A DNA stretch of 64,000 nucleotides from Nocardiopsis listeri NBRC 13360 (GCF_001570765.1 NZ_BCSH01000022.1:45677-109676), one strand, 5' to 3'. Counted from the stretch's first letter, positions 1 to 11,217 are shown. Numbers and translations are program-made. The notes: a model not told the origin generated them from the sequence alone.

Positions 1-181
1 CAAACCCCGCTAGAGGGCCGACGATAGACAGCGGAGGGCACCGAAGCCGCAATCTGGACAGTTTTCGATCCAGCACTTCGTTGACCCCGTTATTCGTTGG
101 ATTAACTTCCGATTAATTCCGCACGCGAGTCGCCGCGTGCTGCCCCATAACGCCCGAACCACGACAATGACGGTGTAGCCA
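1..181. other. Left-edge intergenic region upstream of glgE
   Basis: No credible gene lies here. The stretch from about 60 to 120 is less GC-rich than the coding DNA around it. It contains a TTGACC at 81-86 that could be a -35 element for glgE, but no convincing -10 follows at 17 bases. The ribosome binding site before the glgE GTG is weak. The gene to the left is outside the window. Confidence 0.4.
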
Positions 182-2149
182 GTGATCGGACGACTGCCCA
201 TCCTCGACATCTCTCCAGAGAACGTCCTCGGCCCGGTGAAGGCGGTGCCCGAAGAACGTTTCACCGTCGGCGCGACGGTGATCCGCGAAGGGCACGATTC
301 CCTCGCCGCGGGCGTCGTCGTCCACTCACCCGAAGGGCGTCGACTGCCCCTCGTCCCGATGCGGGAAAAGGCCCCCGGAACGGACCGCTACGAAGCCGAG
401 ATCAGCCTGCCCGCGGAGGGACGGTGGTCCTTCTCCATCGAGTCGTGGAGCGATCCCTTCACCACCTGGCTCCACGTCGCCCGCGTGAAACTTCCCCTCG
501 ACACCGACACGGACCTCGTCCTGGAGGAGGGCGCCCGCCTGCTGGCCAAGGCCGGCCGCCGCGTCCCCCGCAACCCCGACCTGTCCAGGGCCGCCAAGGT
601 CCTGCGCGACACCTCCCTGTCCCCCATGGAGGCCTTCGAGGCCGCCGTCACCGACGACGTCGTCTCCGCCATGGAGCGCGACCCCGTCCGCGAGCTCGTC
701 ACCAGGTCCAAGCGGACCAAGGTCGTCGTGCATCGCGAACGCGCCCTGTTCGGCTCCTGGTACGAGTTCTTCCCCCGCTCGGAGGGCGCCCAGGTCGACA
801 CCGCTCCCGGCCAGGAGCTCTCCGGCACCTTCGCCACCGCCGCCAAACGGCTGCCCGCCATCGCCGACATGGGCTTCGACGTGGTGTACCTGCCGCCGAT
901 CCATCCGGTCGGCACCGCCCACCGCAAGGGTCGGAACAACACCCTGAACGCGCACGCCGGCGATCCCGGGTCGGTGTGGGCCATCGGTTCGGCCGATGGG
1001 GGCCACGACGCGGTCCACCCGGACCTGGGCACCATCGCCGACTTCGACGCGTTCGTGACCGAGGCCGCCGAACACGGCCTGGAGATCGCCCTGGACCTGG
1101 CCCTACAGTGCTCCCCCGACCACCCCTGGGTCACCGAGCACCCCGAATGGTTCACCACCCGGGTCGACGGTTCCATCGCCTACGCGGAGAACCCGCCGAA
1201 GAAGTACCAGGACATCTACCCGCTCTGCTTCGACAACGACTTCGAGGGTCTGTACGCCGAGGTCCTTCGTGTGGTCCGACACTGGATGGACCACGGGGTG
1301 CGGATCTTCCGGGTGGACAATCCACACACCAAGCCCGTCGCGTTCTGGGAACGTCTGCTCGCCGACGTCGCGCGCACCGACCCCGACGTGCTCTTCCTGG
1401 CCGAGGCCTTCACGCGCCCCGCCATGATGCGCACCCTGGCCGGGGTCGGATTCCACCAGTCCTACACCTACTTCACCTGGCGCAACGGCAAGGACGAGCT
1501 CACCGAGTACCTCACCGAGCTCAGCCGGGAGACCGCGCACTACCTGCGCCCCAACCTGTTCGCCAACACCCCCGACATCCTCAACGCCTACCTCCAGGAC
1601 GGTGGCCGCCCCGCGTTCGAGGCGCGCGCGGTGCTGGCCGCGACGCTCTCTCCGACCTGGGGGATCTACTCGGGCTTCGAGCTGTGCGAGAACACCCCCG
1701 CCGCGCCCGGCAGCGAGGAGTACCTGCACTCGGAGAAGTACGAGTACCGCCCTCGCGACTGGGCCGGGGCGGACGCCTCCGGTACGACCATCGCCCCTCT
1801 CATCACCCGGCTCAACGAGCTCCGCCGGGTCCACCCCGCCCTGCGCGAACTGCGAAACCTACGGTTCCACCACGTGGATGGGCCGGAGATCGTCTGCTTC
1901 TCCAAGCACCGACCCGGCGCCCCCGGTGAACCCGACGACGCCGTCATCGTCGTCGTCAACCTCGACCCGCACCGGGCCCATGAGGCCACGGTGCGTCTCG
2001 ACCTGCCGTCGATCGGCCACACGTGGGAGGAGGACCTCAAGGTGACCGACGAGCTGACCGGCCACTCCTACACATGGCGAGCCGACAACTACGTCCGGCT
2101 CGACCCGGCGACCGGGCCCGCGCACGTGTTCACCGTCAGCGGCAGATAG
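182..2149 (+). CDS. glgE: Alpha-1,4-glucan:maltose-1-phosphate maltosyltransferase (GlgE)
   Basis: Cytosolic GH13_3 enzyme that transfers maltosyl units from alpha-maltose-1-phosphate to the end of an alpha-1,4-glucan, the polymerising step of the GlgE pathway. The 655-residue length fits the family. An N-terminal beta-rich domain starts at LPILDISPENV, followed by a GH13 barrel with PPIHPVG near 235, the nucleophile in RVDNPHTKP (Asp near 378) and the acid/base in LAEAFTRP (Glu near 407). The spacing of 29 residues matches the known GlgE pair. The GTG at 182 gives the expected N-terminus although its ribosome binding site is weak. treS, maltokinase and glgB follow on the same strand and supply the substrate and the branching, which makes the call secure. 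Confidence 0.96.
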   Translation: MIGRLPILDISPENVLGPVKAVPEERFTVGATVIREGHDSLAAGVVVHSPEGRRLPLVPMREKAPGTDRYEAEISLPAEGRWSFSIESWSDPFTTWLHVARVKLPLDTDTDLVLEEGARLLAKAGRRVPRNPDLSRAAKVLRDTSLSPMEAFEAAVTDDVVSAMERDPVRELVTRSKRTKVVVHRERALFGSWYEFFPRSEGAQVDTAPGQELSGTFATAAKRLPAIADMGFDVVYLPPIHPVGTAHRKGRNNTLNAHAGDPGSVWAIGSADGGHDAVHPDLGTIADFDAFVTEAAEHGLEIALDLALQCSPDHPWVTEHPEWFTTRVDGSIAYAENPPKKYQDIYPLCFDNDFEGLYAEVLRVVRHWMDHGVRIFRVDNPHTKPVAFWERLLADVARTDPDVLFLAEAFTRPAMMRTLAGVGFHQSYTYFTWRNGKDELTEYLTELSRETAHYLRPNLFANTPDILNAYLQDGGRPAFEARAVLAATLSPTWGIYSGFELCENTPAAPGSEEYLHSEKYEYRPRDWAGADASGTTIAPLITRLNELRRVHPALRELRNLRFHHVDGPEIVCFSKHRPGAPGEPDDAVIVVVNLDPHRAHEATVRLDLPSIGHTWEEDLKVTDELTGHSYTWRADNYVRLDPATGPAHVFTVSGR

Positions 2150-2248
2150 CGGGTCGGGGCACCGGAACGCGGCGGTCACGGTACCGCCGCCGTCCGGCTC
2201 CCGCACACCTGTAGATCCGATGTCGAACATTTTGGTGGGGAGCAGTAG

Positions 2249-4165
<1,917 letters not shown>

Positions 4166-4166
4166 C

Positions 4167-5546
4167 ATGTCGCAGCTAGAAGAACTCCTGGCAGTCTGGC
4201 TACCTCGACAACGATGGTTCTCCGGCAAGGGGATCCCGATCCGTCGGGTCCGGGTCGAGAGCAGGTACACCCTGGTCTCGGCCGGACCCGGTGGTCCCGA
4301 CCTGAACGTGCTCGTGGTCCAGGCGGGCCAACGCGGCACGAGTTCCCGCTACCAGGTGCTGCTCGGGTCGCGTCCGCCCCGGTCACTGCCACCCCACCTG
4401 GCCCGTTCCGCCATCGGCGTGTGCCCGGTGGCCGGCGGCCGGCCCCGGGTGGTCTACGACGCGGCGCACGATCCGCAGCTGACGTCGTTGCTGCTGGAGC
4501 GGTTCAACTGCGCCGAGGACGGCGAGCGTCGGGGACGGGTGCGTTTCCGTACCCTTCCCGGCGCCGAGGTCAAGGCGTGCGGCTCGGGTCGCCTGCTGAC
4601 CGGTGAGCAGTCCAACACTTCACTGGTGTACGGACGCGACTACGTCCTCAAGACCTTCCGCAGGCTCTGGCCTGGGCGAAACCCGGACCTGGAGCTGAAC
4701 ATGGCGCTGTCGGGTTCGCCGTACGTGGCGCGCCCGTGCGGGTGGATCGAGGCGGACCTGTCCGGTCACACCACGCCCACCACCTTGGCGCTGTTGCAGA
4801 CGTTCGTTCCGGACGCCACCGACGGCTGGGTGCTGGCCACCGAGAACGTGCGCACGCTGTTGGACGGCCAGGACGCCGACTTCGGTGAGGAGTCCGCGCG
4901 GTTGGGGCACACCACCGCACAGGTGCACAGTTCGCTGGCACGGGCACTGCCCACCGACGTGCTCTCCCCCATCTCGGCGGCCGAAGTGGCCGACGCGATG
5001 GTGGAGCGACTGGCCATGGCCAGCGGTGAGGTGCCCGAACTGGCCGAACACGCGCCGAGGGTGATGGAGGCCTACTCCGACTTCGCCCGTGTGGACGAAC
5101 CGCTGCCGATACAGCGCATCCACGGCGACTACCACCTGGGGCAGGTCATCCGGCCGAAGTCCGGGTGGGTGCTGCTGGACTTCGAGGGCGAACCGACGGT
5201 GTCGGTGCGCGAACGCCAACGTCTGTCCAGTCCGCTGCGGGACGTGGCGGGGATGCTGCGTTCCTTCGACTACGCGGCCGGTTACCTGTTGGTCGGGCAT
5301 CCGGACGACCAGGAGTTGGCGTGGGCCGCCCGGGAGTGGGCACGCCGCAACCGGGAGGCGTTCTGTCGCGGTTACGCCGACGGTGGGGGCGCCGATCCGG
5401 AGAAACACCTGACCGTGCTGCGCGCCTTCGAGTTCGACAAGGCGGTCTACGAGGTCCTGTACGAGGCGCGCAACCGCCCCGACTGGCTTCGAGTGCCGCT
5501 CGATTCCATCGCCACAGCGGCCGGGGCACCTCCGGTGCCCGGCTGA
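4167..5546 (+). CDS. mak: Maltokinase (Mak/Pep2)
   Basis: Phosphorylates maltose with ATP to alpha-maltose-1-phosphate, the GlgE donor. The fold is that of aminoglycoside-phosphotransferase-like kinases: an N-terminal cap domain starting LAVWLPRQRWFSGKG, a hinge region around TLALLQTFVPDATDGW, the catalytic loop IHGDYHLGQVI near 318-328 and the metal-binding LLDFEGEP after it. An in-frame ATG exists at 4137 inside treS, but the ATG at 4167 is preferred because it gives the family N-terminus, has AAGGGA upstream and directly follows the treS stop. A strong hairpin follows the stop. The length (459 residues) is normal for stand-alone Mak. Confidence 0.94.
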   Translation: MSQLEELLAVWLPRQRWFSGKGIPIRRVRVESRYTLVSAGPGGPDLNVLVVQAGQRGTSSRYQVLLGSRPPRSLPPHLARSAIGVCPVAGGRPRVVYDAAHDPQLTSLLLERFNCAEDGERRGRVRFRTLPGAEVKACGSGRLLTGEQSNTSLVYGRDYVLKTFRRLWPGRNPDLELNMALSGSPYVARPCGWIEADLSGHTTPTTLALLQTFVPDATDGWVLATENVRTLLDGQDADFGEESARLGHTTAQVHSSLARALPTDVLSPISAAEVADAMVERLAMASGEVPELAEHAPRVMEAYSDFARVDEPLPIQRIHGDYHLGQVIRPKSGWVLLDFEGEPTVSVRERQRLSSPLRDVAGMLRSFDYAAGYLLVGHPDDQELAWAAREWARRNREAFCRGYADGGGADPEKHLTVLRAFEFDKAVYEVLYEARNRPDWLRVPLDSIATAAGAPPVPG

Positions 5547-5551
5547 TCCCC

Positions 5552-5581
5552 GGCGGCCGCCGTTCGCGCACGGCGGCCGCC
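5552..5581 (+). terminator. Hairpin after maltokinase gene
   Basis: Perfect 12-base-pair inverted repeat GGCGGCCGCCGT (5552-5563) with ACGGCGGCCGCC (5570-5581) and a six-base loop, followed by CTTCGTTCCCC. It sits six bases after the mak stop and may terminate or attenuate transcription before glgB. Confidence 0.6.
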
Positions 5582-5645
5582 CTTCGTTCCCCCTCCCGAA
5601 CCATCGCCTCGTCATCCGAACACCACAAGTCATCACGGAGTCGAA

Positions 5646-8015
5646 TTGTCACCGCGTACGTCCAAGAAGGCCGCTACAGCCGACGAACAGCCGGCGGCGG
5701 AGCCCGAGGCGGCGAAGAAGGTGCCCGGCAAGAAGAAGGCCACGAAGACGGTCAAGACCACGAAGGCCACGGCCCCGAAGAAGGCGGCCCCTGAGAAGAC
5801 CGACGTGAAGAGGGCCGGCGCGAAGAAGGACGCGCCGAAGAGGACCCGCGTCCCCGCCGCACTCGCGGGGGACCTGCTCGTCGAACTCGACCGGGTGGTC
5901 GACGGCCACCACCACGACCCGCACTCGGTCCTGGGCCTGCACGGACGCGACCTGAGGGTCCTGCGCCCGGGCGCGGTCGAGGTGCACGCCGTACTGCCCG
6001 ACCAGACCCGGGTGGCCCTGCCGCACCGCCACCGTGGCGTGTTCGCGGCCCGTCTGCCCAAGAAGGTCGACGACTACCGCGTCGCGGTCCGCTATGAGGG
6101 CGGACCCGAGCTCCTGCGGGCGGACGCCTACCGTTTCGAGCCCACGTTGGGCGAACTCGATCTGCACCTGATCGGTGAGGGTCGGCACGAAGAGCTGTGG
6201 AACGCTCTGGGCGCCCACGTGATCGAGCGGAACGGCCCGATGGGCGAGGTCACCGGGACACGGTTCTCGGTCTGGGCGCCCGACGCGCGCGGGGTCCGGG
6301 TCATCGGCGACTTCGACCACTGGAGCGGAATCGCCCACCCGATGCGCAGCCTCGGTTCGTCCGGGGTGTGGGAGCTGTTCCTGCCCGGGCTCGGAGACGG
6401 CGACCTGTACAAATTCCAGATCCTCGGCGCGGACGGGCACTGGCGGGACAAGGCCGACCCCATGGCCCGCCGGACCCAGATGCCGCCGGCCACCGCCTCG
6501 GTCGTCACGGTCTCCGACCACGTGTGGAGCGACCAGGAGTGGATGGCCGAGCGCAAGGGCGTGGAACCGCACCGGGCGCCGATGAGCGTCTACGAGGTGC
6601 ATCTGGGTTCCTGGCGACCGGGTCTGTCCTACACCGAGCTCGCCGAGGAACTGGTGTCCTACGTGACCGAGATGGGCTTCACGCACGTGGAGTTCCTGCC
6701 GGTGGCCGGGCACCCGTTCGACGGGTCCTGGGGTTACCAGGTCACGTCCTACTACGCGCCCACGCCGCGGTTCGGCTCTCCGGACGAGTTCCGCCACCTG
6801 GTGGACTCGCTGCACCGGGCGGGTGTGGGCGTGTTCCTGGACTGGGTGCCGGCGCACTTCCCCAAGGACGAGTGGGCGCTCGCCCGGTTCGACGGTAGTG
6901 CCCTGTACGAGCACCCGGACCCGCGCCGTGGCGAACACCCCGACTGGGGCACGCTCATCTTCAACTACGGGCGGACCGAGGTGCGCAACTTCCTCGTCGC
7001 CAACGCCCTGTACTGGTTGGAGGAGTTCCACGTCGACGGGCTGCGTGTGGACGCGGTCGCCTCGATGATCTACCTCGACTACTCGCGCGACTCCGGTGGT
7101 TGGGAGCCGAACGTGTTCGGTGGCCGGGAGAACCTGGAGGCCATCGACTTCGTCAAGGAGCTCAACACCACGGTCTACCGCCGCAACCCCGACGTGGCGA
7201 TGATCGCGGAGGAGTCGACGGCCTACACGGGGGTGACCACCCCGGTGGACCACGGCGGGCTCGGATTCGGGCTGAAGTGGAACATGGGGTGGATGCACGA
7301 CTCCTTGGAGTACGTCAAGAAGGAGCCGATCCACCGCGAGTACCACCACGACGACATCACGTTCTCGATGGTGTACGCCTACAGCGAGAACTACGTACTG
7401 CCGCTGTCGCACGACGAGGTGGTGCACGGCAAGGCGTCACTGTTCAACAAGGCGCCCGGTGACGAGTGGCAGCGTGCGGCGACGCTGCGGGCGCTGCTGT
7501 CGTTCATGTGGTCCCACCCGGGCAAGCAACTGCTGTTCATGGGCGGGGAGATCGCCCAGGGCGAGGAGTGGTCACACGAGGACGGGGTGCCGTGGTGGCT
7601 GTTGCGGTACGACCACCACGCGGGCACGCAGCAGCTGGTCAAGGCGCTCAACGACGCCTACCGGCCGCGGCCCGCGCTGTGGTCGTTGGACACCGACCCG
7701 GCCGGGTTCACCTGGTTGGACGGCGGTGACCGCCAGGGCAACACCCTGAGCCACCTGCGCCACGGCGAGGACGGTTCGGTGCTGGCGTGCGCGGTGAACT
7801 TCTCGCCGGTGCCCCGCTCGAACTGGCGGATCGGTCTGCCGGTCGAGGGCCGGTGGAACGCGGTGGTCAACTCCGACGATCCGCGCTTCGGCGGTTCGGG
7901 GTACGAGGCGCCGGCCACCGTTGAAGCACAGGCCCAGGAGTGGCACGGTCAGCCGTTCTCCGCGGAGATCACGCTGCCCCCTCTGGGCGCCGTCTGGTTC
8001 GAACCCGCGCGCTAG
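5646..8015 (+). CDS. glgB: 1,4-alpha-glucan branching enzyme (GlgB) with basic N-terminal tail
   Basis: Makes alpha-1,6 branches in the glucan built by GlgE. After a tail of about 70 residues the order is an N1/N2 CBM48 region (DPHSVLGLHG, then FSVWAPDARGVRVIGDF), a GH13_9 barrel with HVEFLPVAGHPFDGSWGYQ, nucleophile region GLRVDAVASMIYLDYSR, MIAEESTAYTG and LPLSHDEVVHGK, and a C-terminal all-beta domain. The TTG at 5646 is chosen because GGAG lies five bases before it. The tail is made almost only of Lys, Ala, Pro, Thr and Glu, like a histone H1 tail, and lies outside the conserved enzyme. A hairpin between mak and glgB suggests glgB expression may differ from glgE-treS-mak. Confidence 0.95.
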   Translation: MSPRTSKKAATADEQPAAEPEAAKKVPGKKKATKTVKTTKATAPKKAAPEKTDVKRAGAKKDAPKRTRVPAALAGDLLVELDRVVDGHHHDPHSVLGLHGRDLRVLRPGAVEVHAVLPDQTRVALPHRHRGVFAARLPKKVDDYRVAVRYEGGPELLRADAYRFEPTLGELDLHLIGEGRHEELWNALGAHVIERNGPMGEVTGTRFSVWAPDARGVRVIGDFDHWSGIAHPMRSLGSSGVWELFLPGLGDGDLYKFQILGADGHWRDKADPMARRTQMPPATASVVTVSDHVWSDQEWMAERKGVEPHRAPMSVYEVHLGSWRPGLSYTELAEELVSYVTEMGFTHVEFLPVAGHPFDGSWGYQVTSYYAPTPRFGSPDEFRHLVDSLHRAGVGVFLDWVPAHFPKDEWALARFDGSALYEHPDPRRGEHPDWGTLIFNYGRTEVRNFLVANALYWLEEFHVDGLRVDAVASMIYLDYSRDSGGWEPNVFGGRENLEAIDFVKELNTTVYRRNPDVAMIAEESTAYTGVTTPVDHGGLGFGLKWNMGWMHDSLEYVKKEPIHREYHHDDITFSMVYAYSENYVLPLSHDEVVHGKASLFNKAPGDEWQRAATLRALLSFMWSHPGKQLLFMGGEIAQGEEWSHEDGVPWWLLRYDHHAGTQQLVKALNDAYRPRPALWSLDTDPAGFTWLDGGDRQGNTLSHLRHGEDGSVLACAVNFSPVPRSNWRIGLPVEGRWNAVVNSDDPRFGGSGYEAPATVEAQAQEWHGQPFSAEITLPPLGAVWFEPAR

Positions 8016-8029
8016 GCGCGCTCGGAGCC

Positions 8030-8066
8030 AGGGCCCTGGACGTTCCCCCGGAACGCCCAGGGCCCT
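8030..8066. terminator. Bidirectional terminator between glgB and tetR gene
   Basis: The arms AGGGCCCTGG (8030-8039) and CCAGGGCCCT (8057-8066) enclose a second stem CGTTCC/GGAACG, giving a nearly continuous hairpin. It lies between the convergent ends of glgB and the TetR gene and is followed by TTCCTCGTT on the plus side. Confidence 0.75.
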
Positions 8067-8077
8067 TCCTCGTTCGT

Positions 8078-8698
8078 TCAGCGCCCGGTGACCAGGGCGA
8101 CTGCGGCGTCGATGGCGGCCCGGGGGCCGTCCAGTGGAGCCCCTTCGGGCAGGCGGGCGCAGGTGAGCCAGAGGCCGTCGATCATCACCAGGAGCAGCTC
8201 GGCGAGTGCTTCGGTGTTCCGACCGGACACGAGTTCCCCCTGTTCACGGGCGTAGCCGAGGGCGGCGGCCAGGTTCACGCGCGCTTGTGCGTCCAGATCG
8301 GCGAGTTTCTCGGCGAACCCCGTGTCGACGGCGGCGCGGGCGTAGAAGGCGGCCCAGATGCGGGCCTGGGCGCGGCGGCGGTCGTCGGTGGGCAGCAGGT
8401 CCACGAGGACGGCCCGCATCCCCTCGGCGAAGGTCAGCGACTCGGGTCCGATCCGGACTCGGGAGAAGCGGTCGGCGACCTCGGCGATGGAGAAGTCCAG
8501 GGCGAAGCGGAGCAGCTCGTCCTTGGTGCGGAACTCGCGCTGAACGGCGCCGACGGACAGCCCCGCCTCGGCGGCGACCACGCGGACACTGACCCCTTCG
8601 ATCCCCTCACGGGCGGCGATGCGATGAATGGCCTCGCCGACGCTCTGACGACGATTCTGACTGTCCACGACCTTCGGCACCTCTTCATTCTGGCACAT
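8078..8698 (-). CDS. TetR/AcrR-family transcriptional regulator
   Basis: Helix-turn-helix repressor of about 206 residues. The DNA-binding domain is at the N-terminus (SVGEAIHRIAAREG, then VSVRVVAAEAGLSVGAVQREFRTKDEL), followed by an alpha-helical ligand domain with TDDRRRAQARIWAAFYARAAV near the middle. The start is uncertain: ATG at 8698 has no clear ribosome binding site and could be leaderless, while GTG at 8680 has AAGAG too close. The gene is divergent from the alpha/beta hydrolase at 8752. Two tandem GATACG-type half-site pairs fill the 53-base gap, so it very likely represses itself and the hydrolase. The ligand is unknown. Confidence 0.85.
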   Translation of the reverse strand: MCQNEEVPKVVDSQNRRQSVGEAIHRIAAREGIEGVSVRVVAAEAGLSVGAVQREFRTKDELLRFALDFSIAEVADRFSRVRIGPESLTFAEGMRAVLVDLLPTDDRRRAQARIWAAFYARAAVDTGFAEKLADLDAQARVNLAAALGYAREQGELVSGRNTEALAELLLVMIDGLWLTCARLPEGAPLDGPRAAIDAAVALVTGR

Positions 8699-8709
8699 CC
8701 ACACGGACT

Positions 8710-8737
8710 GATACGTTCGTATCGATACGCCTGTATC
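8710..8737. promoter_or_regulatory. Tandem operator for the divergent TetR regulator
   Basis: Two adjoining 14-base sites: GATACGTTCGTATC (8710-8723, arms GATACG/CGTATC perfectly inverted around TT) and GATACGCCTGTATC (8724-8737, one mismatch). They lie between the divergent tetR and hydrolase starts, where TetR dimers typically bind. Confidence 0.75.
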
Positions 8738-8751
8738 GGAAGGATGTCGCC

Positions 8752-9912
8752 ATGCCCCGTCCCCTGGTCCGCCGAACCCTGCTGACCCTATCCACCCTGT
8801 TCGCCCTGCCGGGGATCGTCGCCTTGGCCCTGGTCCTGCTGCCACCGCCCTCCTGGGACGCCTGGCAATACGCGCTGCTCATCCTGGAGTTCTCGCTCTG
8901 GCTCACCCTCCCCGCGCTGTGCGGGCTCGCCTTCGCCCTGTTCGCCCGAGGACGGTGGGGGTGGTCGCTCGCCGGGGCCAACGCACTGCTGCTGATCCTG
9001 GCCCTGGTGCCGTCGACGGCACTGTGGAACACCGCACGAACGAAAGACGCTCCATTGAGCCTGGGCGCCTACACCTCGGGCCTGGCCACCTCCACCGACC
9101 GGGATCCGCTGACCCTGACCTACCACCGGATGGACGACGAGCCCCTTGAGTTGGACGTGTGGGAGCCCGCCGAGCCCTCAGGCGAACCGCTCCCGGTGGT
9201 GGTCAACGTCCACGGTGGCGCCGACGACCTCCCGCAGAGCCTGCTGCCGCGTTGGGACACCTGGCTGGCCGACGGCGATCGGGTGGTGTTCGAGGTCGAC
9301 TACCGCTTCTTCCCCGACGGAGCTTGGGAGGAGTCCGTGGCGGACGTGCGGTGCGCCCTGGGGTGGGTCCACGAGCACGCGGCCGAATACGGCGGTGACC
9401 CGGATCGGATCGCCGTCACCGGCCAGTCCGCCGGGGGTCTGCTGGCGCTGCTGTCGACCTACACCGACCAGGTCGAGCCCTCGTGCGACACCGAGGTCCC
9501 GGACGTGTCCGCCGTGGTCGCCTGGTACTCGATCACCGACGGCACCGCCAACGCCCGGATCCCCTGGCGCCAGCGCCACTCCCCCATCGGCGACGAGCTG
9601 CTGGAGTCCAGCGAACGCATGGTCGGTGGCGCCCCGGAGGAACTGCCGGAGGCCTACGAGGCCATGTCCCCGATCCACCTGGTCGGCCCGGACGCGCCGC
9701 CGACCCTGGTGATCACCGCCGGACACGATCTGTTCCTCGACCCCGAGGACAACCGACTGTTCGTCGACCGCCTCGACGAGGCAGGCGTCCCGCACGACCA
9801 CCTGGAACTGCCCTGGACCGAGCACATGTTCGACCTCAACTGGGGCGGCTTCGCGAGCCAGATCACCCGCTACTCCATCGACGGTTTCCTCGACGAGCAC
9901 CTGACCCCCTGA
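8752..9912 (+). CDS. Membrane-anchored alpha/beta hydrolase (esterase-like)
   Basis: A 386-residue protein whose first 90 residues form about three hydrophobic segments (roughly 10-30, 40-62 and 68-85), followed by an alpha/beta hydrolase of the hormone-sensitive-lipase/BD-FAE type. The oxyanion motif VNVHGGADD is near 153, the nucleophile elbow is GQSAGG (Ser near 226), the acid is probably in TAGHDLFLD and the His in TEHMFDL. AAGGA lies seven bases before the ATG. Expression is probably controlled by the adjacent TetR protein through the operators at 8710-8737. The substrate cannot be told from sequence. The enzyme domain should sit on one face of the membrane, probably outside. Confidence 0.85.
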   Translation: MPRPLVRRTLLTLSTLFALPGIVALALVLLPPPSWDAWQYALLILEFSLWLTLPALCGLAFALFARGRWGWSLAGANALLLILALVPSTALWNTARTKDAPLSLGAYTSGLATSTDRDPLTLTYHRMDDEPLELDVWEPAEPSGEPLPVVVNVHGGADDLPQSLLPRWDTWLADGDRVVFEVDYRFFPDGAWEESVADVRCALGWVHEHAAEYGGDPDRIAVTGQSAGGLLALLSTYTDQVEPSCDTEVPDVSAVVAWYSITDGTANARIPWRQRHSPIGDELLESSERMVGGAPEELPEAYEAMSPIHLVGPDAPPTLVITAGHDLFLDPEDNRLFVDRLDEAGVPHDHLELPWTEHMFDLNWGGFASQITRYSIDGFLDEHLTP

Positions 9913-10035
9913 GAACCACCTGTCCGGAGAAGCGGGGTGGGACCCTGGTGAAAGCCTCTTCAGCTCTTCAGGCCCCCTCCCCGCCACCTCCACGATCGTC
10001 GATCGGCGCGTGCACGTCCCCGGTGTTCGGACGGA
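9913..10035. other. Gap between convergent genes
   Basis: Lies between the hydrolase and the aminotransferase stops. I see no gene and no clear terminator hairpin in it. Confidence 0.4.
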
Positions 10036-11217
10036 TCAGCTCCCGCTCCTCCCCCACCGGCCGAGCCGGGCCACCGCCTCGTCGAGCACCTCGTCCTTCT
10101 TGCAGAAGGCGAAGCGCACCAGGTGGCGGCCCTCGTCCTGGTGGTCGTAGAACACCTTGGCGGGTACGGCCGCCACACCGGCCTCGCGGGGCAGCGCCCG
10201 GGCGACGTCCTCGCCGTCGAGGTAGCCCAACGGTCGGACGTCGGCCATCAGGAAGTAGGTGCCCTCGGACACGTTCACGTCGAACCCGGCGCCGCTGAGG
10301 CCCTCGGCGAGGCGGTCGCGCTTGGCCTGCATGGCCACGCGCTGCCGCTCGACCCAGGCACCCTCGTTGTCGATGGCGTCTGCGATGGCCAACTGAAGGG
10401 CTCCGTTGGCGGAGAAGGTGAGGAACTGGTTCACCGTGCGCACCGCACGGACCAGGGGTTCGGGACCGCTCACCCAGCCGGTCTTCCACGCGGTGACGGC
10501 GAACATCTTGCCGACCGAGGAGATCGACAGGGTGCGCTCGCGCATACCCGGCAGGGTGGCCAGCGGGACGTGGGGACGATCGTCGAAGGTGAGGAACTCG
10601 TACACCTCGTCGGTGACCGCGATGAGGTCGTGGTCACGGCATACGGCGGCGATCTCCGCCATCTCCTCGGCGGTGAACACCGTGCCGGTCGGATTGTGCG
10701 GGGTATTGACCATGATGAGCCGGGTGCGCGGGGTGACGGCGGAGCGCAGCTCGGCGGGGTCGAAGGTGAACCTGCCGGTCGCGTCGTCGCGGCGCAGCGC
10801 CACGGGACGGCGCACACCGCCGGCCAGCGAGATCATCGCGGCGTAGGAGTCGTACATCGGCTCGAAGACGATGACCTCGTCACCGCGTTCCACCAGCGCC
10901 AGCAGCGAGGCGGCGATGCCTGCGGTCGCACCGACGGTGACGTAGACCTCCGTGTCGGGGTCCAGGTCCAACCCGTGGTGACGGGAGCGGTAACGGCTCA
11001 CCGCCTGACGCAGCTCCGGGCGTCCCGGGCCGGGTGGGTACTGGTTCACCCCTTCGAGGATGTGTCGCGAGGCGTTCTCCAGCAGACTTCGCGGCCCGTC
11101 GGTGTCGGGGAAACCCTGCCCCAGGTTGACGGAGTCGGTCTCGACGGCCAGACGCGTCATCTCGGCGAAGATCGTCTCACCATAGGTACGCATACGTTCG
11201 ATCAGCGGTTCATCCAC
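10036..11217 (-). CDS. PLP-dependent class I/II aminotransferase
   Basis: Fold-type I aminotransferase of about 393 residues. Visible features are the substrate and cofactor region NLGQGFPDTDGP, VTVGATAGIAASLLAL, the PHNPTGTVF motif, and the PLP lysine in SSVGKMFAVTAWKTGW. The family includes kynurenine, methionine and N-succinyldiaminopimelate aminotransferases (DapC in actinobacteria); the sequence alone does not decide among these. The GTG at 11217 (VDEPLIERM) is preferred over an ATG far upstream, because the longer leader is Arg/Gly/Pro-rich and lies over a terminator-like hairpin. An ATG at 11193 is also possible. It is the last gene of the minus-strand block before the TetR/hydrolase pair. 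Confidence 0.85.
   Translation of the reverse strand: MDEPLIERMRTYGETIFAEMTRLAVETDSVNLGQGFPDTDGPRSLLENASRHILEGVNQYPPGPGRPELRQAVSRYRSRHHGLDLDPDTEVYVTVGATAGIAASLLALVERGDEVIVFEPMYDSYAAMISLAGGVRRPVALRRDDATGRFTFDPAELRSAVTPRTRLIMVNTPHNPTGTVFTAEEMAEIAAVCRDHDLIAVTDEVYEFLTFDDRPHVPLATLPGMRERTLSISSVGKMFAVTAWKTGWVSGPEPLVRAVRTVNQFLTFSANGALQLAIADAIDNEGAWVERQRVAMQAKRDRLAEGLSGAGFDVNVSEGTYFLMADVRPLGYLDGEDVARALPREAGVAAVPAKVFYDHQDEGRHLVRFAFCKKDEVLDEAVARLGRWGRSGS

Noticed and set aside
7995..8016. GGTTCGAAC, which looks like a tRNA T-loop, at the end of glgB
   Set aside because: It encodes conserved VWFEP of GlgB and no tRNA arms surround it. Similar GGTTCGAA strings in smc and near 55486 were dismissed likewise.
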